A stretch of 64,000 nucleotides of DNA from Codonopsis lanceolata (taxonomy: Eukaryota > Streptophyta > Magnoliopsida > Asterales > Campanulaceae), in contig CM028378.1 of assembly GCA_013146195.2 (NCBI GenBank), positions 37,844,182 through 37,908,181 of the forward strand, written 5' to 3'. Shown one piece after another: positions 1 through 11,756 of the stretch. Position 1 is the first letter of the stretch, and the number at the start of each line of letters is the position of its first letter. Under the pieces are notes generated by a model that worked only from the letters and a program-made list of their open reading frames with translations, did no database searches and was not told where the DNA came from. The position numbers were made by a program, and so were the translations under genes.

Positions 1-1136
1 CCGATCTCAATAGAGGGTGGCCTGGATCCCTGGAATTGAAGTAAGATCAAAGTCACAGTCAGTTTGAGGGTCTCCATAAATCCTATACTATACAGAGGCA
101 AATTGAAGTATTCTCCATGAGGTGCAGAAAATTGATCACAAAAAAATCTTTACATTATTTTTACAGTTCAGTAAGCTTAAGAAGTAGAAATAGAAGTAAT
201 GAGCCCAATTAATTAATCACCAAATCTGCAAATTTTAAACAATAGACGGCTTAAGATTTTTACAAAACAGAATAACTACAAGAGCTGATTACAACACATT
301 TGATTTTCCCAGCAGACCGATGCTGATCAGTAAAAAAAAAAAAAAAAGAACCAATTGAGCAATCAGAAGGTGAGGCGATCTTTGGCTGCATTTTACTTTC
401 ACAAAATCTTCTAGCGATACAGGATTATAAACAGGAACAAGGTAATAGGGCATGCGAAAACACTTTTTAAGCTGGTCAAATTGAAATTACAAATTAAATC
501 GATTAAGTTTCCATTGAAAAAGAACAATAGCTAGTCTAGTAAGTAAGTAGTAAGAAGCTGAACAAAGAGCATTGATGACCTCTTATACCCCTATATCCAA
601 GAAAACACACTGGAATTACCAAATATAGAAACACCCTTTTTACTAATCAAATCAATTTAATGATCCAACCACGACCTTGATCTAAAAGGTAAAACCCAGT
701 TCACAAATTTACAGATCTAATTGATATAAAGCACGCATGCATAAATGCAGATCAAGAAAAGCATCACAAGAGAAAGTTAAAAAATTAAAGGATCAATTTT
801 GATTTTTGAGTGTGAAGAAAGGAATTGATAAAGGAGCCGCAGTCTTTTAAAAACAGAATAGTAATTAACCTTTCGGAAGGTGGTGCCGTCGGGAAGGACA
901 ACCCAGCCCGCTTCGGCGCAGAGAGCTTTCAAGACCTCGTTGTTATCGCAGTGTTTGGGGAGATTGTAATTGCCCTGTGCTCTTAACCCATTGTAAATGT
1001 TGGCGGCGATGGCTCTCCTTCTCCTCTCTCTCCTCTTGTTATTCTCTTTCTCTTTCCAAGACGGCTTCCTCCTCCCTCCTCCACTTTCTCCTCCTCTCGC
1101 CGCCGTTGAGGATGATGACCCTCCTTCCCACATCAT
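1..1136 (-). CDS. BEH: BES1/BZR1-family transcription factor (BEH-like), 5' part
   Basis: Nuclear transcription factor of the brassinosteroid pathway (family knowledge: binds E-box/BRRE sites; controlled by GSK3-type kinases and 14-3-3 proteins). Exon 1 is 1136-870. It encodes the diagnostic basic domain: WKEKENNKRRERRRRAIAA, then the NYNLPKHCDNNEVLKALC stretch, ending DGTTFRK. The donor is AAG|GTTAAT at 870/869. An 840-bp intron follows, with acceptor CAG at 32-30. Exon 2 starts at 29 and reads GSRPPSIEIG, the usual continuation in this family, then leaves the window, so the Ser/Pro-rich regulatory region and C-terminal motifs are not visible. I chose the ATG at 1136; a second ATG lies at 1133 and an in-frame upstream ATG at 1175 would add 13 non-conserved residues. 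A Ser/Gly-rich leader precedes the domain. The family is certain; the paralogue is not. Confidence 0.93.
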
Positions 1137-1321
1137 CTCTCTCAAGATTAAAAAAACAGCACACGAACACAACACTCTCTCTGTCTAGCTAGAAATATAT
1201 ATATTATGTATGTATAGGTGTGTAAGTAAGGATTATTCGCTGGAACAACTGCGTTGCAAGGGGGAGGTACCTTGCGACAGTGCTCACGAGGAATTTGTTT
1301 CCTCCCTCTTTCTTTCGAAGA

Positions 1322-1363
1322 ATCTCTCTCTACTCTCTACTCTCTACTCTCTACTCTCTACTT
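1322..1363. repeat. Pyrimidine microsatellite (TCTCTAC)n upstream of BEH-like gene
   Basis: About five tandem copies of a 7-bp CT-rich unit lie roughly 190 bp upstream of the likely start codon. On the coding (minus) strand this is a GA-rich tract, common in plant 5' UTRs and core promoters. No clear TATA box was found near it. Confidence 0.7.
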
Positions 1364-1457
1364 TGTCTGTATGCATTGACGTATAAAAATTAAAAAGCTC
1401 ATTATTGGAAGGGGGAAAGTTATGGTGTGTCTAAGGAACACAGTGGCTTCCTATATA

Positions 1458-1733
1458 TTATTCCCTCGTTTACAAAAAAAATATAAATAAGTCTCTCAAA
1501 TTCTATTTTGCTATGTTCTAAAACAAATACTTTCGCTGTTCCGTTTTTTTTTTTTTTTGTCTAGAAGAATTGTTTTTTAAGTGGAAATTTGACGTATTTA
1601 TATTCGTGATTTTAAGTATAACCATTTATGTGTTTTATGATTTAAAAATAAATAAATATACGTCAAATTTTAAAAAACACTCGGATTGATCAAAAAAAGT
1701 TGACAATAATTTAGGTACCGAGATAATATTCAT
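1458..1733. mobile_element. Possible Stowaway/Mariner-like MITE relic
   Basis: The ends look like weak inverted repeats: ATTATTCCCTCGTTTAC at the left, and TCTCGGTACCTAAATTATT on the opposite strand at the right. An inner inverted pair, TTTGACGTAT near 1588 and ATACGTCAAA near 1658, is also present. The sequence is AT-rich without a coding frame. The family assignment is tentative. Confidence 0.35.
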
Positions 1734-2700
1734 TTTCTTTAACTAGAAAGATATTGCAAGTGTCCCCAATTGTCTAAGGGTATTAAAGAAAATATACATA
1801 AAGAATTAAGGAAGAAGGGAAAGAGATTGAGATCAACGAACTCATGAAATTTAATTACGGTTAACCTTAATTCCGATTTTTGGATTACAATTATATGGAA
1901 TACAATGTCAAACCCTCAACACACACGGATAAGAAAAGAAGAAAACACAGCTGATGGCGCAGTGCGATCACTCTATGTTCCATGGTGCGATCGCCCCAAA
2001 CATGGCGAGCTTGTTCCACTCTTGATGACGTGATCGCTTTAAATACTGGGAGCACCCTTCAAAGTCACACAGCCGCTCCATGCAATTGCTCCAAGTTCTG
2101 GACTCATCCTGATTCTATTGCGCTCGCTCCACCCAACTACCGCGACCATGTTATCCTATGCGGTCGAGCTACCAAGCCTTCCATGAGCGCTCCGTTGCGT
2201 CAATCCAAAAGTCTGTACCGCCAGGGCTACGTCCCTTCGGCCTTCGTAACCCCCCCTCCCCTTAGGTTTCGACCAAGTCCTACACACCTATCCGACCAAC
2301 TCCTCAGAGAACTTGGCCCTACGTTTGGATAATAGAGACATATCGTTCACAACAGTACATAAGTAGTTTAGAAACATTTTTAATTGTATTAGGTTACAAT
2401 TAATAACACTTAAGCTAGAATTAAACTGAATGGTAGTTGGTAGGCTGAGTTTATTTGTAAACAAAAAAGTTGACTAGGAGTAAAGGTTGTTGGGTTGAAA
2501 GCATGACAAGTGTAGTACTATATTACTTTGATTATGGATAAAAATTACATGAAAATTCCACCAAGCTGTTTTAGGTTACCATCCTTTCCCCCTCAAAATT
2601 ACTTTACTTGGCAACAAACCCCCTATAAACTTACTATTGGCATGAAAAGCACGATCCAAATAGCATTCATGGAATTACTTAACACAATAACCCTTCTTAA
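1734..2700. other. Intergenic DNA with a GC-richer unclassified block
   Basis: The block 1940-2340 is GC-richer than its surroundings and repeats a GCGATC motif near 1964, 1987 and 2030. It has an open frame of 116 codons (1982-2332) that resembles no family I recognise; composition and context suggest repeat DNA. The rest is AT-rich with no visible gene. Confidence 0.4.
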
Positions 2701-2982
2701 TATTGGAAACTCGTTTCCAATAAAGATTGAATAAGGAAGTTGTGTAGGTAGTTAGTGGGGAATCCCACATTAAGAATAAAAGGAAAAGAGCTCTACTTTA
2801 TAAAGAAGAGCATTTAAGTTTCAAAATCGGCCCTTGGGCCACTACACTTTTGTGTAGAAAGGAAAACCTAGCTGAGTGCAGGTCAAACACGCGCCTGTCG
2901 CCGCCCATCCGGCTTGGCTGGCTGGGACCCTTTCTTTTCACTACCAGTTCTCTCTAACGGTTACAGCAGCTGCCAACAGTTC
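2701..2982 (+). repeat. 5' LTR of the copia element
   Basis: This matches 9506-9825 over the start, the TATA region (TTTATAAAGAAGAGC at 2798), the GGGCCACTACACTTTTGTGTAG block and the distal GGTTACAGCAGCTGCCAACA block. The terminal TG has mutated to TA. The right boundary is estimated from where homology is lost. Confidence 0.8.
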
Positions 2983-3359
2983 TGTCTTAAGACAAAAATT
3001 ATTCAGAGCAATAACAATCTTAAGACAAAAAGTTTTCTGGCATAGAGTTCCTGGAAGATCCTGATTATTGTCATGTCTTCTTCCCCTTTTATGTCTTGTT
3101 TAATAGTGTTCTAATTCAAGCAGAACTCTTTTAAACAACATATGTAGGTTTTGTTCTGTGCAAACAAAAACAAAACAAGGAATACTCATTTCACAGAAGT
3201 ATTCAATTCTGTAAATTTCAATTTACAAAAAACAACAGTGTTGTTATGCTTTTACACAAAACACTACTGTAACATACTGTTTTATAAACACAACGGTAGA
3301 TAATGTTTACTGTTATTGTAGAACATATATAAGATTTGATCCTTATCTTATTGTGCAGC

Positions 3360-5524
3360 ATGTCTACTTCTGGAAAAGAACCTGAGACTATTGTTGTTAT
3401 CGAACAGCCTGCGACTACAACTCCTGGCCTACCGCCAGCGGTCCATGCTCATCATGGAGAATGCTCTGACTAGTTCAACGACACTGAGTTTACACGTTGG
3501 CAGCAAAAGATGTTGTTTTATCTGACCACACTGAACATGTCTAAATTCTTTAAAAAGACAGCCCTTGCTCTAGATCCTGCTGAGGCAGACAAGACAACAG
3601 TGGCAGCAATCGACTCATGGAAGCACTCAGATTTCTTGTGTATAAAGTATATTCTCAATGGTCTCCATGATTCTCTTTATGATGTTTATAATCAGTTTAA
3701 AATTGTAAAAGATTTATGGGAATCGCTTGAGAAAAAAATATAAAACTGAGGATGCTGGCCATAAAAAATTTGTGGTTGGCAGGTTCCTAGAATTTTATAT
3801 GATTGATGCCAAACCAGTTGTCTTACAGGTCCAGCAACTCCAGTTACTCATCCATGAAATTGAGGCTGAAGGAATGTTTATTTCTAAGCCAATTCAGGTT
3901 GCTGTTGCGATCGAGAAGCTACCTCCCGGATGGAATGACTTCAAAAATTATCTCAAGCACAAGCACAAGGATATGTCTCTCGAAGACTTGATCATGCGGT
4001 TGTGGATTGATCAGGACAATCAAATTGCTGACAAAAAGAACACTCGTACCATTGAAAGTGCCAACATTGTTGAACAAGACTCCAAGAACGGGAAGTGTAA
4101 AAGCTCTGGTGATTAACTGCGATAAGAAAGGCCACAAAGTTGCTAAGTGTCATGAAGCGGGTCCGGTGCGAAGCCAACCTCGTCAATGTCGATATCAGCA
4201 TGATCTGCGTGGTCTCCGAGACCAACATGGTCGGTACGGATCGTGAATGGTTCGTGGACACCGGTGCCACATGTCACATATGTGGCGATGCGAAGATGTT
4301 CTCTTCTTATACCAAAGTGACGTCAGGGGAGAAACTGTTCATGGGAAACTCATCCACCTCTGGAGTGGAAGGCAAATGGAAAGTGACGCTGAAAATGACG
4401 AGTGAGAGGGAATTGGCGTTGACCAATGTCCTTCATGTACCAGAAATTAGGAAGAATTTAATTTCTGGTTCATTATTGATTAAACATGGATTCAAGTTAG
4501 TGTTTGAGTCGAACAAATTTATTCTTAGTAAGAATGAAGTCTTTATGGGAAAAGGTTACCTCGATGAGGGCCTTTTCAAATGTATTGTGATGATGGTAAA
4601 CACCTCGATCACAATTGATAATAAAGCTAATGCACCTTTTTCTTACTTGCTTGAGCATTTTGATATTTGACACTATAGACTTGGTCACGTTAACCATAAC
4701 TCTATGCGGAAACTAATGCAAATGGATCTAATTCATAGAATACGCATTAATAAAAAAGAAAAATGTCAAATCTGCGTTGAAGCCAAACAAACAAGAACAT
4801 CGTTTAAATCAGTAGAATGTGACACTAGACCATTGGATCTAGTTCATAGTGACTTATGCAATTTAAAATCCATAGAGTCCTATGGTGGGAAAAAAATACT
4901 TCATTACTTTCATCGATGATAGTACTCATTTTTGTCATCTCTACCTATTAAACAGTAAAGATGAAGCCTTTGAAGCATTCAAACTATATAAAAATGAAAT
5001 TGAGAATCAACTTGAGAAAAAGATAAAAATTCTTAAGTCTGATCGAGGAGGCGAATATGTATTTCTCTTTAAAGACTTCTGTGCAGAACATGACATTCTT
5101 CACCAAGTCACTTCACCTTACACTCCACAATCCAATGGGATTGCTGAGAGGAAGAATCGCACTCTTAAAGAAATGATAAATACATTATTGATTCAATCTG
5201 GTCTACCCAATGAAATATGGGGGAGGTGGTGCTCACAGCCAATTACTTGTTAAACAAGCTACCACACAAAAATTGGACAAAACACCCTTATGAATTATGG
5301 AATGGTCGAAAACCTTCCTACAAATTCATCAAAGTGTGGGGGTGCCTGGCAAAGGTCGCAGTACCACCACCCAAAAAGGTAAAAATCGGTCCAAAAACCA
5401 TGGATTGTATCTTTATCAGCTATGTAGCTCATAGCAGTGCCTATAGGTTCTTAATCCACAAATCTAAAAATCCAAATATTGAAGTAAACTCAATCATGGA
5501 ATCGAGAAATGCTACATTTTTTTA
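3360..5524 (+). pseudogene. copia gag-protease-integrase, broken
   Basis: The gag starts at ATG 3360 and hits a stop at about 3472. It continues through a gag domain (WQQKMLFYLTTLNMSKF, then WNDFKNYLKHKHKDMSLEDL) to a partial zinc knuckle (CDKKGHKVAKC, about 4120-4150). The protease has the active-site motif FVDTGATCHIC (4252-4284). Integrase follows with the GKKYFITFIDD and SDRGGEY motifs and the conserved Glu in NGIAERKNRTLKE (about 5134-5170). The reading frame changes at about 3727, 4115, 4669, 4890 and 5225, with in-frame stops, so no polyprotein can be made. The segment is cut off at 5687 by a nested LTR. Confidence 0.9.
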
Positions 5525-6721
5525 ACATATCTTTCCATTAAAAACCAATCATAATGGAAAACGGTCATTTTCTTGGAGCACAAGTAATGATGGCAATGAA
5601 GTCTCCACAGACACTGTCCCTATGGACATTGACCAACCAATTCATCATAATGATCAATATGATGAACCTAGAAAGAGTAAAAGGGCATGTAAACACCCCA
5701 ATTTTTTATCCCTGGTATGTAATATGACATGAAATATCAATACATGTTAAACACTAACGAATGTCAAATTATAGGGTTAAAAATGCAAAACAAAAAAGCA
5801 GGATGCGTAAACAGTGAAGTGCAGGGGGCCTAAGTGTCAAAAAGGATGCTAAAAAGGGACCCTGGCACCACCCACACTCCCTCCTGCGCGGCGCCCACCC
5901 CCTTCATGTGTGGCGCCCAATAGTACCCAAAGCACTGTAGCTCTTTGCTTTTGGTACAATCTCTCAAGCGCACTGTACAAGCCGATAAAGCACAAAAGAA
6001 GAAATCTTAGCAACGAAGGAATCCCAATCTCAGCCTATAAATAGAGGCACCCGGCTTCAATGAATTCACTTCACACTCTTGTCTCACAGTCACGCACACA
6101 GTTAAAAAGCCTCCACAGTGAGTTTTGAGAGATCACTCTGAGAGAAATCCCTCCTCTAAGCCCCGAAGCTCCCTCAAATCTCCCCCAAACACAAATCCAA
6201 CCACTCAAAGTGAAACCTAGTTGTCCTGCTATGATTCCGCCTATTCCACCGATTCCAAAAAACAAAAAAGAGCAGTTGCCCTAACCGAATCCAGACACCA
6301 AATCCACAAAAAGCAAGCAGTTGCTTTGCCCGATTTCCGCCGTCAGCAAACAAACAACATCAACAAAAGCAACTAGTTGCTTCGCCCGGTTCCCGAGACC
6401 AGAAAGCAACTTTCGGAAGCAGTTACTCTGCACGAATCTCCGCAACAGCAAAAAAACTCCTTCTCCATGAAGACAGAGCGAGCGTAACTTAAATCTACTA
6501 GAAGCTAATTGGTACGAATAAGACCCCCACGCTTCAAAAGGTAGGCTATTTAAAGTTTTATTTATAAAAATTGCTATTTAAGTCGGCCCGATGTAATAAA
6601 TATAAGCAGTTATGCTGCCCGGATTTCAATAGAAAATAGCACTAAAAAGAGCCATTATTATGGCCAAATATTTATAAATGTATTCATAACTCCCAAAAGG
6701 AGACTGTTATAAGTTTGTAAT

Positions 6722-6732
6722 AATATAGATAC

Positions 6733-6770
<38 letters not shown>
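6722..6770. repeat. (CATA)n/(AT)n microsatellite
   Basis: Compound tetranucleotide CATA repeats run into an AT dinucleotide tract inside the nested LTR. Confidence 0.9.
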
Positions 6771-6985
6771 GTGTTTAAATGTTTTATTTTATCTGTTAAA
6801 TAAATATAATAAAAGCATACTTTAGCCAAAAAACTTGTTTTGAGACCGAAAAAGCGAGTTGGGTGCTTAACACTTTCCCACCTCGTAACTTAGCCTTCGA
6901 ACCCCTTTTACAAAATCTGGTTACTTTTGGTTTTTCTTTATTTCTCCTTAAAATAAAGATGACGACTCTGTTACAATATTTTGAG

Positions 6986-7337
6986 TCCACAATGAGGTCG
7001 GACGTATTCTCACGCGCTCTTCCCAACGTTCTTTTTGCACTTTTAATTTCGTTTTCCCCTAAACAAGGGAAGATAGAATGAAAAGAGCGTTGCGTTTTCT
7101 GAATCTTGTTTTCCCCTAAAAAAGGGATGATGAGATACAGAAAACCCGAGGCATTCACAGTGGTCCACAATGAGGCCGGGCGTATTCCACGCGCTCTTTA
7201 CAACGTTCTTTTTGCACTTTTAATTTCGTTTTCCCCTAAACAAGGGAAGATGAAATGAAAAGAGCGTTGTCTTTTCTGAATCTTGTTTTCCCCTAAAAAA
7301 TGGAAGATGAGATACAGAAAAATCTGGGACACTCACA
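6986..7337 (+). repeat. 178-bp tandem duplication in the LTR U5 end
   Basis: Two copies start at 6986 and 7164 with TCCACAATGAGG. Both contain CTTTTTGCACTTTTAATTTC and two CCCCTAAA...GGGA stem-loops, and both end CA(C/T)TCACA. The ends are duplicated head to tail, so the terminal part of the LTR is present twice. Confidence 0.85.
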
Positions 7338-7338
7338 T

Positions 7339-8943
7339 GGCCCGAACTACGAAAACATTTGGACCAAACTTTGTAACCACGTTCATAGTGGATAATGAAC
7401 CACGAACGTTCAAAGAAGCAATGTCCACTCCAGAAGCTTCCCAATGGAAAGAGACCATTAATAGTGAAATTGCATCCATTATGCAAACCACACTTGGGAG
7501 CTTGTTGGCATTCCCAAGGGATGCAAACCTTTGGGATGCAAATGGGTTCTCAAACGGATGCTAAAACCCGACGGGTCAATTGACAAGTATAAAGCACAGC
7601 TAGTCGCAAAGGGCTTCAATCAAAAAGAAGGTGTTGACTATTTTGACACTTATGCCCCTATCACTCGAATCACCTCAATTCGACTAATCATTGCCTTTGC
7701 AGCTTTGCACGGTCATGAAATACATCAAATGGATGTCAAACAACTTTCCTAAATGGGGAACTCGAAGAAGGAATTTATATGAATCAACCCGAATGATTCA
7801 TCGCTCCAAGCTACGAATAAAAAGTATGTCGGTTAGTCAAATCGTTGTATGAATTAAAGCAAGCACCAAAACAATGACATAAACGTTTTGATGATGTGAT
7901 ACTTGCCAATGGATTCAAACCCAACGAATGTGACAAATACGTATACACCAAAAATACGCACTAGTATTATGTTATTATATGCATCTACGTCGATGATATG
8001 TAAATCATTGGCAGTAATAACAGCATGATCAAGGAAACCAAGAAAATGTTGGCAAATAGATTTGAAATGAAAGATCTTCGGCTCGTCGATGTCATCCTAA
8101 GTATTAAAATATCTAGAACATCCGAGGGGATTATACTATCATAATCTCATTATGTTGAGAAACTTGTTGGAGAAATTCAACAACGATGATAAAAGTATTG
8201 CTAAAACCCCGATCGATCCAAACTTTCATCTCAGGAAGAACTTACACGAAAGTGTATCTCAAAACGAATACTCTCTGTATCTCACAAATTGCACGTGCCC
8301 AGATATTGCTCAAACTGTCAATAGATTGAGCAGATTCATAAGTAATCCAGGGCCTTATCACTGGAAGGCAAGAGTTCTGCGGTATCTACGATACACACAG
8401 GACTATGGGTTGCACTATTCAAAATATCCAGCGATAATTGAAGGTTATAGTGACACCAACTGGATATCCGATACTAACGACTCAAAATCCACAAGTGGAT
8501 TTGTATTTACTCTTGGTGGTGGTGTTATCGCATGGAAATCTTCCAAACAGACTTGCATTGCAAGGTCTACAATGGAATCATAATTTATCGCTTTAGATAA
8601 AACAACGGAGGAAGGCAAATGGCTATGCAACTTTCTAGAAAATATTCCAGCTTGGCCACAACCAGTACCAGCTATATGCATCCATTGTGACAGTCAAGCC
8701 GCAATTGGAAGGACACAAAACAACATGTATAACGGTAAATCACGACACATACGCAGGCGTCATAATACCGTTAAGCAACTTCTCTCAAACGGAGTGATCA
8801 CCATCGACTATATTCGATCAAAAGACAACCTAGCGAATCGATTAACTAAAGGTTTGTCGAGAGAGCAATGTATGCAACTCATCAAAGGGAATGAGCCTCA
8901 AGCCTATGAAATAGGGAATAATTTAGTGGAAAACCCCACCTAG
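7339..8943 (+). pseudogene. copia reverse transcriptase-RNase H, broken
   Basis: RT begins with FGPNFVTTF and continues through DGSIDKYKAQLVAKGFNQKE and HEIHQMDVK. The catalytic YVDD is at about 7987, immediately followed by a stop. The chain goes on to SRFISNPGPYHWKARVLRYL, then RNase H with GYSDTNWISD, STSGFVF and IAWKSSKQT. The C-terminus carries SRHIRRRHNTVKQLL and DNLANRLTKGL. Frameshifts and stops occur at about 7752, 7795, 7880, 8000, 8140 and 8581. The domain order and motifs are unmistakably copia. Confidence 0.9.
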
Positions 8944-9494
8944 CTGATTGGAGATCACATGGTCTAGGTTCAAAGGCACAACCGAACTAAATTAATCTCA
9001 AGATTAACACTAAAAAAATTTACACAATTTTACATATTCCTATGATAAAAACCACTAGTGTTATTTGTCACGGTTTAGGATAAGCCTTGCTTTTAATGAT
9101 TCCTATGACTTGACTCATCAAGCGGAGTTCTGACAGAACAACTCCTTATAGGCAATCACCTATGTGAATGTAAGACTGGCCGATCTTATGAGAATTTAGA
9201 GGCTGAAATTTTCTAACAAACACTCATAGAACCAGGTATCGTTCAGGGCCAAAATGAACAAAACCGAAGAATAAAACTCTGTTTGAAAGCAGTTGTGTCA
9301 ATGCTATTGTCTTGGATGACATCAAACACGAGTCAGTTCAAGACACACCAAGTCACTAATTAGTAAGTCATCCCGATAGTTCATCAGAAGGAAAGGTTCA
9401 AAGCCAAAAGCCACCTCTTCCACTACAGCTACTCTCAGTTGTATCTATGTATTGTCTTATCAACATGGCATCATCTTACATGATATCTCATTCA

Positions 9495-9505
9495 ATGTGG
9501 GGGAT
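9495..9505 (+). promoter_or_regulatory. Polypurine tract of the copia element
   Basis: GTGGGGGAT lies directly before the 3' LTR start at 9506. This is the expected primer site for plus-strand DNA synthesis. Confidence 0.7.
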
Positions 9506-9825
9506 TGTTGGAAACTCGTTTCCAATAAAGATTGAATAAGGAAGTTGTGTAATTAGTTAGTGGGGAATCCCACATTGGGAATACAAGGAAAAAATCTCTA
9601 ATTTATAAAGAAGAGCACTTAGGCTTAACAATCGGCCATTGGGCCACTACACTTTTGTGTAGGAGGGAAGACCTAGCTGAGTGTAGGTCCAAACACACAC
9701 GCGCGCACGTCATCACCGACCGATCGACCAACCAACCAACTAGCAGTCCAAGCAGTTCGTGTGACCCTTTTTGTAGTCGGCCAGTTCTCTATCTAACGGT
9801 TACAGCAGCTGCCAACAGTTGTGTC
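9506..9825 (+). repeat. 3' LTR of the copia element
   Basis: Starts TGTTGGAAACTCG and matches the 5' LTR through the TATA block (ATTTATAAAGAAGAGC, about 9601) to the CAACAGTT(G/C)TGTC region. It contains an extra ACACACACGCGCGCACG stretch not in the 5' copy. Confidence 0.8.
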
Positions 9826-10384
9826 CCTTACATCGACGTTACCAGTAGTTGTGTCTGTTTCGAACAAGGCTCACTAAATACTAAATATTCCTCCCCCACG
9901 CACCCCCTAACACACCTCACTTTGATAATGTATGGATTCGTCAGCAATGGAAGTGCTACGAGGTTGTTCTTTGATTATGTGTGTGTATCAGGTTTTTGCA
10001 AAGGGGGGAACTCAATACGATTCAAATGAAGCATGAGTTAATTCGTCACACCACCACAAATGAGGGAAGTTTGGTATATAAATTTTATTCACCACACCAC
10101 TAAAAGTGTCTTTCACCAAAAAAAAAAAAACCCATAAGATAATCCAAAACATTTTCAAATGGATAATTTGTAATTATCCCTTTTAGATAACGTCAGATGC
10201 TGCAAGTGAAAAATAAGTGATGTCGAGGTCGTGACTTGTGGGCCAATATCTTCAAAGCTTAACAATACAATATCCGGCTTAAAACGTGAAGTGCGGCTTG
10301 TGTAGCAGTTTAGACAAACAAATGACTTTATTTAGAAAAAAAATGTAGTGCTAATAGATATTTCCTAAAAAGAATATAGTTAAT
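9826..10384. other. Intergenic, no gene seen
   Basis: CA-rich sequence directly after the LTR is followed by AT-rich DNA with an A-tract at about 10119. An open frame at 9655-10029 overlaps the LTR and shows no protein-family features. Confidence 0.5.
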
Positions 10385-10702
10385 TAGAACCGTCAATGTG
10401 GCCCGCACCAAGTCCACCGGAACAAACATTAAAATTGGATTGGGTTGGTCCGAAATTCCACAACACCACCAAAACTAAAGCTAAGCCCATTAAAAACACC
10501 GGTTGACTGGACTTACCATGGGTTTACCCAGACCAATTTTGCCTATTTTCACTTATTTTCTGGCCCACAATAGTCATCGGGCTAAGCATTGAAAACAGAG
10601 CGGTCCAAAATTTAACCAAGTCTGTGGAACCTAAAGCCTAGCCCAGTATAATATCGGATGGGTTGGTCCTGCCCACCGACTGGGCTATTGTTGACAGCTC
10701 TA
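10385..10702. mobile_element. hAT-like MITE (318 bp)
   Basis: The ends are inverted: TAGAACCGTCAAT at the left, TAGAGCTGTCAA on the opposite strand at the right. The 8-bp flanks TAGTTAAT (10377-10384) and AATTTAAT (10703-10710) agree at 6 of 8 positions. The interior is rich in GGCCC/GGGCC words and has no coding frame. Confidence 0.55.
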
Positions 10703-11175
10703 AATTTAATGTAAGGAAGGATTATGTACAATCAAATTCATTTGTACGATAAGACTACTTCCCCATCTATAAATGAGTGTCGTATCTTGATTGAATTACT
10801 GTTTTTATTTTATTTATTTATTTTTATTTTTCATGAAAACTAAGAATATCTTAAAAATATTCTAGTAGTATTTATATATAAGTAATGGCCACATGATAAA
10901 ATTACAAATTTACATTAGAATAAATAATTTATCCGTTCCAAACAAACAGTCTATTATACAATTTTTAAATGTTTTGCTTAAAATAATTCACTTTTAAAAA
11001 TTATGTCTACAATTTCTATAGCATTTCAACTTTATCTAAAACATTTGATATTATCATTAATTATGAAACTCTAATGTTAACTGTATACCTTTAATTATTA
11101 GACTTTACAAATGCGAAGAGTAACATTCTATTTATTTTTGGTGGAATAGTTATTTATGTATTTTAGGGTTGTTCT

Positions 11176-11335
11176 TTAGACTGTCAAAATGAGTCAAATC
11201 TGTTGGGTTGGTCCGCCCTACCATTTTAAAAAGGTGGGTTAAGTTTTAAAATACGACCTCACTAGAAGTTGGGCTTTTCGGGTTAGACCCGTACAGCTTG
11301 CATGTTGAAATAGGGCGGGTTGGCCCGCCAGTTTA
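11176..11335. repeat. Partial relative of the 10385 element
   Basis: Begins TAGACTGTCAAAATG and contains the same GGGTTGGTCCGCCC words as the element at 10385. The right terminus is not recognisable. A third stretch with this vocabulary lies at about 14370-14500. Confidence 0.4.
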
Positions 11336-11685
11336 TACATATATATGTATACATATACATTGTATACATCCGTCATGTTCTTCATCCATTCCGTATAACT
11401 CTATGCCCTCATTCTCTTCATTTTGTTAGACAAGCCCACGGGCTTCATCGGGCTTAGATGGGCTCTCCGATTGATTTTCACCATAATTTTAAAAGTCTCG
11501 GAACCATGACACCTACTCACCTAGTTCCTCCAAATTGACTATACACACTAGACTAATTCAGAGCCATCGGATAAGGCAGTACCCACAAAGTTTTACCCTG
11601 GCTCATTTAATCACCTAGTCACCCAAATTAATGCCACATTGAACTCCCACCATTACCATTCCTCCTCATCTCCCACCATTACCAA

Positions 11686-11705
11686 TCTCTCTCTCTCTCT
11701 CTCTT
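11686..11705. repeat. (CT)n microsatellite
   Basis: About ten CT dinucleotides just left of the hAT element. Confidence 0.9.
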
Positions 11706-11756
11706 TTTCTCGGTTTCATGAATATCTAATTTCCCCGGCAATCCATTTCTTCTATT

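Larger units (their letters stand above)
5688..7337 (+). mobile_element. Solo LTR of a Ty3/gypsy-type element nested in copia pol
   Basis: The copia frame reads RKSKRA up to 5687 and resumes RTTKTFGPNFVT at about 7344. The inserted block begins TGTAAACACCCCAAT and ends ACACTCACA, so it has TG...CA ends. A TATA box, CCTATAAATAGAGG, sits at 6034-6047, as expected for a U3/R boundary. No gag or pol lies inside. The flanks GGGCA and TGGCC match at only 3 of 5 positions, a weak target duplication. The opening resembles Tat/Ogre-lineage LTRs (inference). Confidence 0.7.
2701..9825 (+). mobile_element. Degenerate Ty1/copia LTR retrotransposon
   Basis: LTRs at 2701 and 9506 share the start T(A/G)TTGGAAACTCGTTTCC and a common core. 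Between them lie gag, protease, integrase, reverse transcriptase and RNase H remnants in copia order (integrase before RT). The coding region has many stops and frameshifts, and a gypsy-type solo LTR interrupts it at 5688-7337. A PPT, TGTGGGGGAT, precedes the 3' LTR. No canonical initiator-Met PBS is visible after the 5' LTR. LTR divergence and broken frames imply an old insertion. The exact outer right end is uncertain because the two LTRs stop matching at about 2982 and 9825. Confidence 0.9.

Noticed and set aside
977..1192. Plus-strand frames at 977-1192
   Set aside because: They are the antisense of BEH-like exon 1.
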